Assembly (NCBI GenBank): GCA_030425925.1
Contig: JAUHZO010000003.1
Span: forward strand, 1-64,000
DNA length: 64,000 nucleotides
Direction: 5' to 3'
From: Alphaproteobacteria bacterium
GTDB taxonomy: Bacteria > Pseudomonadota > Alphaproteobacteria > Rhodobacterales > Rhodobacteraceae
A program made the position numbers and the translations under genes. Position 1 is the first letter of the stretch. Every line of letters begins with the position of its first letter. The notes under the pieces were generated by a model that worked only from the letters and a program-made list of their open reading frames with translations, was not told where the DNA came from and did not search any database. This document shows, one piece after another, positions 1 through 7,689 of the stretch.

Positions 1-129
1 GCCCACACTCTGCCCATGGCGGTCAACCGCCCGCCGTGGTCTACTTCACCGCAACCCAAACCGATCAGCAGGTGCAGGCAGTAGCTTAAATCACCCGGAA
101 ATCTGTCCAAGAGTTGGGGAGTACCTCAT
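1..129 (+). mobile_element. Right end of an IS3-family insertion sequence (rest lies outside the window)
   Basis: The first 89 bases end an open frame that resembles an IS3-family orfB C-terminus. They are followed by a non-coding tail closing at about 129 with GAGTTGGGGAGTACCTCA. Read inward this gives TGAGGTACTCCCCAA, and IS3-family ends start with TG. At this point the neighbouring IS256-type transposase switches from its family sequence (EEIDP) to an unrelated tail, which fits an insertion boundary at about 129/130. The left end and any target duplication are outside the window, so the family call is an inference. Confidence 0.45.
3..89 (+). CDS. C-terminal fragment of IS3-family transposase orfB (5' end outside window)
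   Basis: The frame starting at base 3 reads 28 codons to a TAA and includes PHSAHGGQPPAVVYF and a DQQVQAVA end. The PHSA-HGGQPPA pattern matches the end of the integrase domain of IS3-family orfB proteins, just after the catalytic DDE region, and the short tail is typical. Only the last 28 residues are visible, so neither the catalytic residues nor an intact upstream orfA can be judged. Confidence 0.55.
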   Translation, partial: PHSAHGGQPPAVVYFTATQTDQQVQAVA

Positions 130-1000
130 GGGGTCGATCTCCTCCTTGTCGATCTGGGCGAAGGCCTCGACCATCATGTAGCGGCTCGAGGTCTGCCATT
201 CGTCATTCTGCTCGAACAGCACGGCGCCGATCAGGCGCATGATCGAGGCCTCGTTCGGGAAGATCCCGACGACGTCGGCGCGCCGTTTCACCTCCTTGTT
301 CAGGCGCTCGATCGGGTTAGTGCTGTGCAGCTTGGTCCGATGCTGGCGCGGGAAGGACATGTAAGCCAGGACGTCGTGCTCGCTGGTGTCCATCAGGTCG
401 GCCAGCTTGGGCCAGCGCGGACGCAGCTGTTCGGCCACCTTGCGCCAGGTCTCGCCGGCATGGGCGCGGTCGGGCTGGTCGAAGGCCTGCCGGATCGCGG
501 CGGCGACGACGGTGTGCTGACCGCGCGAGACGTGCGCGAGGGCGTTCCTCATCCAGTGAACGCGGCAGCGCTGCCATGTGGCTTCGAAGACGCGGACGAT
601 GGCGGCCTTGAGACCGGTATGGGCGTCGCTGATGACCAGCCGGACCCCGCCGAGGCCGCGGGCCTTCAGGGACCGCAGGAACTCGGTCCAGAACGTTTCC
701 GCTTCCGAAGGCCCGAGGCCCACGCCGATGATTTCCCGGCGCCCTTCGGTGTTCGCGGCCACGGCGATTATGGCCGCGACCGGCACGATGCGCCCGCCCC
801 TGGCGCACTTTCAGGTAGGTCGCGTCCAGCCAGACATAGGGCCACTCGCCGGTCAGCGGGCGGTTCAGGAACTCGCCAACGCGCTCGTCGATATCCTTGC
901 AGAGCTTGGACACCGTGCTCTTCGAGATGCCGTTCAGCCCCATGGCCTGCACCAGCTTGTCGACGCGACGGGTCGAGACGCCGCCGATCCCGTTCGGCGG

Positions 1001-1025
1001 GGAAACAGCGCCCCACGCTGTTTCC
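1001..1025. repeat. Hairpin insert inside the IS256 transposase
   Basis: Perfect 10-bp arms GGAAACAGCG (1001-1010) and CGCTGTTTCC (1016-1025) surround the loop CCCCA. The hairpin lies in a stretch of about 14 extra codons between the VIQ and IGGVST motifs, where family members usually have only a few residues. The insert keeps the reading frame. Confidence 0.6.
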
Positions 1026-1146
1026 TGATCCGCCTCACCCTGGATCACGGCGACCAGCGCCTGCTCCGAGGTCTTCCGAGCCTCCAGGAAGCCCGGGAAG
1101 TAGCTCCCCTGCCGGAGTTTCGGCACCCGGAGGTTCAGCGTGCCCA

Positions 1147-1180
1147 AACGGGTATCGAGAGCGCGCTCTCGATACCCGTT
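1147..1180. repeat. 34-bp perfect palindrome coding for the same peptide on both strands
   Basis: AACGGGTATCGAGAGCG (1147-1163) is followed directly by its exact reverse complement (1164-1180). It lies on codons for the conserved NGYRERALDTR motif of the transposase, so both strands read NGYRERALDTR in one frame. Confidence 0.8.
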
Positions 1181-1499
1181 CCGCCAGGTCGTGCGCTCGC
1201 CGTTGCGTTCGTGCCGTCCGGCGCCGATCAGGCCTTCCACGTCGGTCTCCATGATCAGCTGCAGCACGGCCTCGGCGATGCTGCGCAGGAAGTCGCCCTG
1301 GTCGTGCTTGGCCAGAAGCTCGGACAGGTCCATGTTGGTCTTGGTCATCGGGGTCTCCGTAAGGTCCGTGGTTGAAGTCGCCAAACTCCACCTCGACCAT
1401 ACACCTCGATGGCCACCCGGGATCACACCGCCGACGGCGACGAAATTACACCAGCTCCTCGGACGCTAACGACAATGGCTGAAGCCTATCCTGCGTGAC

Positions 1500-2279
1500 A
1501 TGTGCCTTCTCCCGGAACAGATGGCGCCGCTCAGCACTCTGTGGCAGCATCCAGCCATGATCGAATTTCGCAAGCTCGCCGATGACCATCCTGACCTCGC
1601 GCATTCGCCGCTTCTGCGTGGCGCGCTTTTGACGCTTCAATTCGCTCGGGACCATGGATCCATCGGCCTGACCAAGACCAAGGCTTTCAAGCGCGTCTTC
1701 GTCCATTGGGCTGTCGAGCATTTCGAGTGGCCCGGGAAATCCGCCGAGGAGATGTTCCGCTACCAGAAAGTCATCAACGAGTATGACTTTCCGCCGCTTG
1801 AGCTCCTGCATTTCCTTCTGATTTCCCTGCGCCTGGGGCGGCATTACAAAGGGGAGTTTCGGCTCACCAAGCGCGGGACCGAGCTGGCCGACAGCCCCGG
1901 CCGCCTGTTTGCCGAGGTGATCCCATTTTTCGTGCTGCAGATCGATCATGCATCCTACGCGCGCTTCGACGACCGGCCTGTGGGCAACTGGGATGTCTGG
2001 ATGAACGTGATCAACGTGGAGGCCAACCAAGGCACCACCGAAGCCGATCTATTCGAAACCTTCTATGGCAAGCCCCACGACTGGCACACAGCAGGTTGGC
2101 GAGAGATGGCCGCGTTTTCGTCTTGCGTGCTGAGGCCACTTGCTTGGGCAGGACTGATCAACGAGGTACGAGAAGGCGACCCTGGCAGTCGGGTTTGCCA
2201 CGTCTTCAAGACCCCGCTCTGGCGAAGCGCAATTCGGCTGGAGACAGACGCGCAGCTAACTCCGATTTGCGTTCAATAG
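1500..2279 (+). CDS. Conserved hypothetical protein of mobile-region type
   Basis: A 259-aa soluble protein without signal peptide or membrane segment. It resembles the helical, winged-helix-like part found in proteins annotated near pRiA4b ORF-3-type genes: a GLTKTKAFKRVFVHWAVEHFEWPG segment (about residues 58-80), then LTKRGTELADSPGRLFAEV (about 122-140) and a GNWDVWMNVINVEA segment. GC is visibly lower than in the chromosomal genes to the right. The frame is open upstream to a stop at 1467, next to the presumed IS256 end, so the true N-terminus may have been cut away. ATG 1500 is the first ATG but has no clear ribosome site. Function unknown; gene call fairly secure, start uncertain. Confidence 0.55.
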   Translation: MCLLPEQMAPLSTLWQHPAMIEFRKLADDHPDLAHSPLLRGALLTLQFARDHGSIGLTKTKAFKRVFVHWAVEHFEWPGKSAEEMFRYQKVINEYDFPPLELLHFLLISLRLGRHYKGEFRLTKRGTELADSPGRLFAEVIPFFVLQIDHASYARFDDRPVGNWDVWMNVINVEANQGTTEADLFETFYGKPHDWHTAGWREMAAFSSCVLRPLAWAGLINEVREGDPGSRVCHVFKTPLWRSAIRLETDAQLTPICVQ

Positions 2280-2905
2280 GCTGGGCTTTCCTCAAGGCAG
2301 GCCGGTACTGGCGGTCCCCAGATGCACCAACGGTCCGTAGGGAAGGAGCACTCTCATGTGTATACCCATGGCAGGTCTGCACCTCTGCTGCCCACGTCTA
2401 TTCCTGCAACACAGACCCTGACCTGTTGGGCACCGCGCCGAGGCCTTGATACCGGCCAGAAAGTTGCCGGCCAAATCCTTCAAGCCAGCACGGCGCGGTG
2501 AATCCCTGCATTGAGCCACCCCCCTCGAGACCGCACTGAGGAGCCCCCCGCGCTGTCAGATTTCGCAATCAGTCGTCAGCGCGGAAGTTCCACTTTTTCC
2601 GTCCTCTGATCCCGCCAGCTGACTGAGTTCCCCGGATAAAGTGGAGCTTGAACAGGAAAAAGGGCTGCTCCCGGCAGGGAGCAGCCCGTTCACATTTTTC
2701 ATATCGTCGGGCGCCAACTGAACCCAGCGCTTTCAGTGCTGATGGCCTCGCGCGCGCACCCAAAACACCCAAGATTCACGTTCGAAAATTCCGTTTTCTT
2801 GTCAGTGCCTTAAAGTCATTGGCCCATTTAGCCCAGTCTCTTGGCCGTCAAACTCTCGGATTTTGGCCTAACTACGCCAGTGTAGATACGGCGCTGTAAA
2901 CGCGC
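2280..2905. other. Gene-free interval between the mobile patch and nrdJ
   Basis: About 625 bases with no convincing gene on either strand. Base composition is lower in GC than the flanks, especially 2540-2880. The interval holds a strong hairpin (2662-2687) and a weak inverted pair (AGTTCCACTTT near 2586 and AAAGTGGAGCTT near 2639). It looks like leftover accessory DNA. Confidence 0.5.
2657..2687 (-). terminator. Rho-independent terminator, minus strand
   Basis: Perfect 11-bp stem GGGCTGCTCCC (2662-2672) and GGGAGCAGCCC (2677-2687) with a 4-base loop, followed on the minus strand by five T (2661-2657). It lies about 220 bases past the nrdJ stop and is the first good terminator for leftward transcription. 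Confidence 0.6.
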
Positions 2906-5194
2906 TCAGCCGCATTTCGAGAAGCCGCAGGACACGCAGGTCATGCAGCCTTCGATCATGCGCATCTCGTATTGCCCGCAGGACGGGCACGCCTTGCCGC
3001 GCGGCATGTCGAGATTGACAACCGCCGCCTGGGGATCGCTCTTCAGCCCCATCCCCTCGCCTTCGAGGAAGCCGATGGAGATCATGTGCCGCTCGATCAC
3101 GCCGCCGATGGCCGCGAGGATCGACGGGATGTACTTGCCCTGCACCCAGGCGCCGCCGCGCGGGTCGAACACGGCCTTCAGCTCTTCGACAACGAAGGAC
3201 ACATCGCCTCCGCGCCGGAACACCGCCGAGATCATGCGCGTCAGCGCCACGGTCCAGGCGAAATGCTCCATGTTCTTGGAGTTGATGAACACCTCGAACG
3301 GACGCCGATGCCCGCCGACAACGATGTCGTTGATCGTCAGGTAGATGGCGTGCTCCGAATCCGGCCATTTCAGCTTGTAGGTTGCCCCTTCCAGCGCCTG
3401 CGGACGGTCCAGCGGCTCGGACATGTAGACCACTTCCGCCCCCGTGCCGCCCTCGCCCCGGACCTGATCCGGGGCCTCCCCCGGTGCCACGTCCGCGGCC
3501 TCCGAGACCGACAGAACCGACCCGGTCACATCGTTCGGGCGGTACGTCGTGCAGCCCTTGCAGCCGCTCTCGTACGCCTGCAGGTAGACATCCTTGAACG
3601 CCTCGAACGAGATGTCCTCCGGACAGTTGATCGTCTTGGAGATCGACGAATCCACCCATTTTTGCGCCGCCGCCTGCATCCGCACGTGATCAAGCGGGGC
3701 CAGCGTCTGGGCGTTCACGAAATGGTCGGGCAGGGCCATGTCGCCGAATTTCTCGCGGTACATCTGCACCGCGTAATCGACCACCTCTTCCTCGGTCCGC
3801 GTGCCGTCCTTCTGCAGCACCTTGCGGGTATAGGCATAGGCAAAGACCGGCTCGATCCCCGACGACACGTTCCCGGCATAAAGCGAGATCGTCCCCGTGG
3901 GTGCGATGGAGGTCAATAGCGCGTTACGGATGCCATGGTCGCGCACCGCCGCGCGCACGTCCTCGTCCATGCCGGCCATCGTGCCGGAGGCCAGGAACTT
4001 CTCGGCATCGAACAGCGGAAAGGCCCCCTTCTCGCGCGCCAGGTCGACCGAGGCGAGGTAGGCCTCGCGCGCGACCAGCCGCAGCCAGGCCCCGGTCTGC
4101 GCCGCTGCTTCCTCCGAACCATAGCGCAACCCGACCATCAGGAGCGCGTCCGCCAACCCGGTGACCCCCAGCCCGATCCGCCGCTTGGCCTGTGCCTCCT
4201 GCGCCTGGGCGGGCAGCGGAAATCGCGAGGCGTCGACGACATTGTCCATCATCCGCACCGCCGTGCGGACCAGGGCGGCCAGGGCGGCCTCGTCCACCCG
4301 CGCATCGCTGCTGAACGGGTCTGCCACCAACCGCGCCAGGTTCACCGAGCCCAGCAGACACGCGCCGTAAGGCGGCAGGGGCTGTTCGCCGCAGGGATTG
4401 GTGGCCGCGATCGTTTCGCAATATTGCAGGTTGTTGGCCTGGTTGATGCGGTCGATGAAGATCACGCCCGGTTCGGCATAATCATAGGTCGCGCGCATGA
4501 TCCGGTTCCACAGGTCTCGCGCCTGCACCGTGTGGTAGACGACGCCGTCAAAGGACAGATCCCAGGGCCCGTCGGCCTTGACCGCCTCCATGAAGGCATC
4601 GGTCACCAGCACCGACAGGTTGAACATGCGCAGCCGCGCCGAATCCGCCTTGGCACCGATGAAATCCTCGATATCGGGGTGATCACAACGCATCGTGGCC
4701 ATCATCGCACCCCGACGCGAGCCTGCCGACATGATCGTGCGGCACATCGCGTCCCACACGTCCATGAACGACAAGGGCCCCGACGCATCCGCCGCCACGC
4801 CCGCCACCGGCGCGCCCTTGGGCCGGATGGTCGAAAAGTCGTACCCGATCCCGCCGCCCTGCTGCATCGTCAGCGCGGCCTCTTTCAGCATCTCGAAGAT
4901 GCCGCCCATGTTGTCGGGGATCGTGCCCATGACGAAGCAGTTGAACAGCGTCACCGACCGCCCGGTGCCCGCGCCCGCCGTGATCCGCCCGGCGGGGAGG
5001 TACTTGAAGTCCTCCAGCGCGGCATAGAACCTGTCTTCCCACAGGGCAGGGTCTGCCTCTGTGGCCGCCAGCGCACGGGCAATGCGCCGCCACGTGTCTT
5101 CGACCGACAGGTCGATCGGCGTGCCGTCGGCCTCTTTCAGACGGTACTTCATGTCCCAGATCTGTTCGGCAATGGGCGCGGCAAAGCGGGTCAT
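2906..5194 (-). CDS. nrdJ: Adenosylcobalamin-dependent (class II) ribonucleotide reductase
   Basis: A 762-aa enzyme that reduces ribonucleotides to deoxyribonucleotides, using coenzyme B12 to generate the thiyl radical. The active-site loop NPCGEQ is at 266-271 (Asn266, Cys268, Glu270), the redox cysteine pair is probably Cys86 (LFNCFVMG) and Cys279 (GACLLGSVNL), and the nucleotide-loop motif APTGTIS follows. The last 30 residues form a zinc-ribbon-like tail (CPSC near 736, CVSC near 753) with the exchangeable cysteines. This is the short form of the family, without intein or N-terminal ATP-cone. Between core and tail, codons overlying 3455-3475 are a palindromic repeat found again at 53916. 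No B12 riboswitch is visible in the 108-base upstream gap. Confidence 0.93.
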   Translation of the reverse strand: MTRFAAPIAEQIWDMKYRLKEADGTPIDLSVEDTWRRIARALAATEADPALWEDRFYAALEDFKYLPAGRITAGAGTGRSVTLFNCFVMGTIPDNMGGIFEMLKEAALTMQQGGGIGYDFSTIRPKGAPVAGVAADASGPLSFMDVWDAMCRTIMSAGSRRGAMMATMRCDHPDIEDFIGAKADSARLRMFNLSVLVTDAFMEAVKADGPWDLSFDGVVYHTVQARDLWNRIMRATYDYAEPGVIFIDRINQANNLQYCETIAATNPCGEQPLPPYGACLLGSVNLARLVADPFSSDARVDEAALAALVRTAVRMMDNVVDASRFPLPAQAQEAQAKRRIGLGVTGLADALLMVGLRYGSEEAAAQTGAWLRLVAREAYLASVDLAREKGAFPLFDAEKFLASGTMAGMDEDVRAAVRDHGIRNALLTSIAPTGTISLYAGNVSSGIEPVFAYAYTRKVLQKDGTRTEEEVVDYAVQMYREKFGDMALPDHFVNAQTLAPLDHVRMQAAAQKWVDSSISKTINCPEDISFEAFKDVYLQAYESGCKGCTTYRPNDVTGSVLSVSEAADVAPGEAPDQVRGEGGTGAEVVYMSEPLDRPQALEGATYKLKWPDSEHAIYLTINDIVVGGHRRPFEVFINSKNMEHFAWTVALTRMISAVFRRGGDVSFVVEELKAVFDPRGGAWVQGKYIPSILAAIGGVIERHMISIGFLEGEGMGLKSDPQAAVVNLDMPRGKACPSCGQYEMRMIEGCMTCVSCGFSKCG
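3455..3475. repeat. REP-like palindrome inside nrdJ (family A)
   Basis: Arms GCCCCGGA and TCCGGGGC around the loop CCTGA. The same design (8-bp arms, loop CCTGA) occurs at 53916-53936. It encodes part of the linker APDQVRGEG of NrdJ without breaking the frame. Confidence 0.6.
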
Positions 5195-5302
5195 GGGGTG
5201 ATTCTCCCGTGGGGCTGGGCAACAACTCTATCCAGAATACGCAACAGGTTGAAGACAGGGATCAAAGATATACCATATCCTGCGGTGAATGGGGAAGAAT
5301 CT

Positions 5303-5734
5303 GTGGATAAGCGAACGCATCTGATCAAGCTCAGCGTCGGCACGGAAAGCCTGGACACGCTGGCCGCCTGGCAGGCCACCCGCATCGCCGACGCGCCGGA
5401 CGGTCTGCCGCGGCACGTCACCCGCATGTGGCCCCGGCGCGAGGCAGAGGTGCTGAACGGCGGCTCGATCTACTGGGTGATCAAGGGCCTGATCCAGTGC
5501 CGCCAGCGCATCCTGCGGCTGGACCGCGTCACCGGGCCGGACGGCACCGAACGCTGCGCCATCGTGCTGGACCCGGAGCTGATCCGCACCTCCGCCGCAC
5601 CCAGACGCCCGTTCCAGGGCTGGCGCTACCTGGCCCCCGCAGACGCCCCGCCCGACCTGCCTGCGGGCCGACAGGCCGAAGAGCCGCTGCCCCCCGCCCT
5701 CGCCGGGGCGCTGGCCGAGATTGGCGTGCTCTGA
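5303..5734 (+). CDS. DUF1489 family protein
   Basis: A 143-aa protein matching DUF1489, a family known mainly from alphaproteobacteria and without known function. Typical segments are HLIKLSVG near the N-terminus, TRMWPRR, GGSIYWVIKGLIQCRQRI and RPFQGWRYL near the C-terminus. The GTG at 5303 is chosen because homology begins two codons later and a GGGGA ribosome site lies about eight bases upstream. It is divergent from nrdJ with about 108 bases between the starts. Soluble, no signal peptide; GC and codon use match the neighbours. Confidence 0.8.
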   Translation: MDKRTHLIKLSVGTESLDTLAAWQATRIADAPDGLPRHVTRMWPRREAEVLNGGSIYWVIKGLIQCRQRILRLDRVTGPDGTERCAIVLDPELIRTSAAPRRPFQGWRYLAPADAPPDLPAGRQAEEPLPPALAGALAEIGVL

Positions 5735-5794
5735 GCACTGGCAATCGCCGCACGGATCGTTACCTTCTGCTGCAACGCAAGACAGGAGCGAACC

Positions 5795-6640
5795 ATGACC
5801 GACACCTACACCCCGCCCAAGGTCTGGACCTGGGACAAGGAAAACGGCGGCCAGTTCGCCTCCATCAACCGTCCCATCGCCGGGCCGACCCATGACCACG
5901 AACTGCCGGTCGGAGAACATCCGTTCCAGCTGTATTCCATGGGCACGCCCAACGGGGTGAAGGTCACGATCCTGTTCGAAGAGCTGCTGGCCGCCGGTCA
6001 CGCCGCCGAATACGACGCCTGGATGATCCGCATCGGCAAGGGCGATCAGTTCGGGTCGGGCTTTGTCGAGATCAACCCGAATTCCAAGATCCCGGCGCTT
6101 CTGGACCGTTCCGGCCCCGCGCCGGTCCGGGTCTTCGAATCCGCCGCGATCCTGATGCACCTGTCCGAGAAATTCGCGGCCTTCCAGGGCCCGGCCGAAA
6201 AGCGGGCCGAGATGCTCAGCTGGCTGTTCTGGCAGATGGGCAGCGCGCCTTATCTGGGCGGCGGCTTTGGCCATTTCTACGCCTATGCGCCATACAAGAT
6301 GGAATACCCGATCAACCGCTTCGCGATGGAGGTGAAACGCCAACTGGACGTGCTGGACCGGCACCTGGCCAACAGCCGCTTCATGGTCGGCGACGACTAC
6401 ACCATCGCCGACATGGCGATCTGGCCCTGGTACGGGCGTACCGTGCATGGCGAAAGCTACAATGCGGGCGAGTTTCTCGATGTCGGGATCTACAAGAACG
6501 TGATCCGCTGGGCGGACGAGATCCTCGACCGCCCTGCCGTGCAGCGCGGTCGTTTGGTGAACCGCACCGGCAAGGGCAACCTCAAGGAGCGCCACGCTGC
6601 CTCGGATTTCGAGACAAAGCTGAACGAAACCGACGACTGA
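5795..6640 (+). CDS. yghU: Glutathione-dependent disulfide-bond oxidoreductase, YghU type
   Basis: A 281-aa cytosolic glutathione transferase-fold protein. The N-terminal approximately 45 residues (WTWDKENGGQFASINRPIAG, THDHELPVGEHPFQLYS) are the YghU-specific extension. A thioredoxin-like domain follows with TPNGVKV, where YghU-type enzymes bind the two glutathiones, and the NPNSKIPALLD and FESAAILMHL glutathione-site motifs. The helical domain contains the family WPWYGR motif (about 208-213). YghU reduces small disulfides with glutathione and is not a classical conjugating GST. An AGGAG-like site precedes the ATG. Transcribed with the DUF1489 gene, 60 bases apart. Confidence 0.9.
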   Translation: MTDTYTPPKVWTWDKENGGQFASINRPIAGPTHDHELPVGEHPFQLYSMGTPNGVKVTILFEELLAAGHAAEYDAWMIRIGKGDQFGSGFVEINPNSKIPALLDRSGPAPVRVFESAAILMHLSEKFAAFQGPAEKRAEMLSWLFWQMGSAPYLGGGFGHFYAYAPYKMEYPINRFAMEVKRQLDVLDRHLANSRFMVGDDYTIADMAIWPWYGRTVHGESYNAGEFLDVGIYKNVIRWADEILDRPAVQRGRLVNRTGKGNLKERHAASDFETKLNETDD

Positions 6641-6645
6641 CGTGG

Positions 6646-7602
6646 TCAGAACAGGAAGTCGCTGCCGTCCAGAAAAGTGGCCGAGGTGACAAACACCTCG
6701 GTCGTTCCGAAACTCACCCGCGCGCCAAGCGGCTCGTATGTGATGGTCAGCCCGCCCATGCCGGTCACGACGCCGCGCAGGTCGATGCTGTCCGTGCCGC
6801 GGACAAAGTCGCCAATGGTGTCACTTCCCTCATCCGCATCGCGATAGACGAATCGGTCGCGCCCCGGCCCGCCCCACAACACGTCATCGCCATCCGACCC
6901 GATCAACCGGTCCTGTCCGGTCTGACCGTACAGCGTATCATCCCCGCGGTTGCCGTACAGGCGATCGGTTCCCTGGCCGCCTTCCAGAAGGTCCCGTCCG
7001 CCGCGCCCGATGAGCACATCGTCATTGCGTCCGCCGGACAGCCGGTCATTGCCACCACCGCCATCCAGCGTATCATCCCCCGACTGCCCGAACAGCCGGT
7101 CCCGCCCGGCCAGCCCGGACACGTCGTCGTCGCCCACGCCGCCAAGGATGCGATCATCCCCTGCCCCGGCGACAAAGACATCGTCCTCGGACACGGCACT
7201 CATGCCCAGCGAGGTGTATTGAAGGAACCCGGAACTGCTGTTGATCGGGATCAGCAGCTGGAAATCCGCGATGCTCGACGGGGGACGGCCACCATAGGCA
7301 CCACCTGAATTCGGGAACACGAAAATCTGGTCCGCGCCGAAGGGCACGCCCCAACTGCTGAAGAACCCCGATCCGCCGGTGACCGTCGTCAATGTCATGG
7401 TGACCGTGCCCATGCCGACAGAGCCCAGCGGCACAAGCCCCCCCGGCAGCGCCAGAAAGCTGCTGGCCGGAATGTCGGTTTCCGTGCCGGGGAGGTAGTA
7501 GACATCGTCGTCATAGGCCAGAACCGTCTCGTACGTCCAATCGCCCGTGACGGTGTTGTACAGGATGCCCTGTCCGGAATACTCGGTCACACCCGCCTCC
7601 AA
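6646..7602 (-). CDS. RTX-type calcium-binding secreted protein
   Basis: A 318-aa acidic protein without an N-terminal signal peptide. Residues 1-140 are a unique domain of unknown function. Residues about 143-250 hold twelve consecutive RTX nonapeptides of the GGxGxDxLx type (QSGDDTLDG, NRGDDTLYG, SDGDDVLWG), which form a calcium-binding beta-roll. The C-terminal approximately 65 residues (DADEGSDTIGDFVRGTDSIDLRGV, ending GSDFLF) match the M10-peptidase/RTX C-terminal module that directs type I secretion. No catalytic motif is visible. It converges with yghU, leaving only five bases. No secretion ABC or membrane fusion genes lie nearby. Confidence 0.8.
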   Translation of the reverse strand: MEAGVTEYSGQGILYNTVTGDWTYETVLAYDDDVYYLPGTETDIPASSFLALPGGLVPLGSVGMGTVTMTLTTVTGGSGFFSSWGVPFGADQIFVFPNSGGAYGGRPPSSIADFQLLIPINSSSGFLQYTSLGMSAVSEDDVFVAGAGDDRILGGVGDDDVSGLAGRDRLFGQSGDDTLDGGGGNDRLSGGRNDDVLIGRGGRDLLEGGQGTDRLYGNRGDDTLYGQTGQDRLIGSDGDDVLWGGPGRDRFVYRDADEGSDTIGDFVRGTDSIDLRGVVTGMGGLTITYEPLGARVSFGTTEVFVTSATFLDGSDFLF

Positions 7603-7689
7603 TCGTTAATCGTGTTGTCGCCGTGCATTTGCACGCCTAACGCGTCGACATGACCCTGTCCATCTGCAGCCGCGCGCTACATCCCCGGC

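Larger units (their letters stand above)
130..1348 (-). pseudogene. IS256-family transposase, frameshifted and 3'-truncated
   Basis: The N-terminal part starts at the ATG at 1348-1346 (MTKTNMDLSELL) and carries the family signatures RNGYRERALDTR, LRVPKLRQGSYFPGFLE, GVSTRRVDKLVQAMG and WLDATYLKV. The rest (VVISDAHTGLKAA-type segment, CRVHWMRNAL, TNPIERLNKEVKRR) is in another frame. The frames part at about 795-805, where a run of four G on the coding strand has one base too many. Two further lesions are visible: VIQ-EAW-IGGVST of the family has become a longer segment holding a hairpin (1001-1025), and the C-terminus after EEIDP is replaced by sequence of the IS3-type end at 91-129. The copy should not make active enzyme. 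Confidence 0.85.

Noticed and set aside
317-1254. Long plus-strand reading frames opposite the IS256 transposase
   Set aside because: They mirror the codons of the transposase on the other strand and have no family resemblance; the palindrome at 1147 makes part of the peptide appear twice.
5195-5302. Possible cobalamin riboswitch before nrdJ
   Set aside because: The gap is too short, and no B12-box-like sequence or large fold can be seen on the minus strand.
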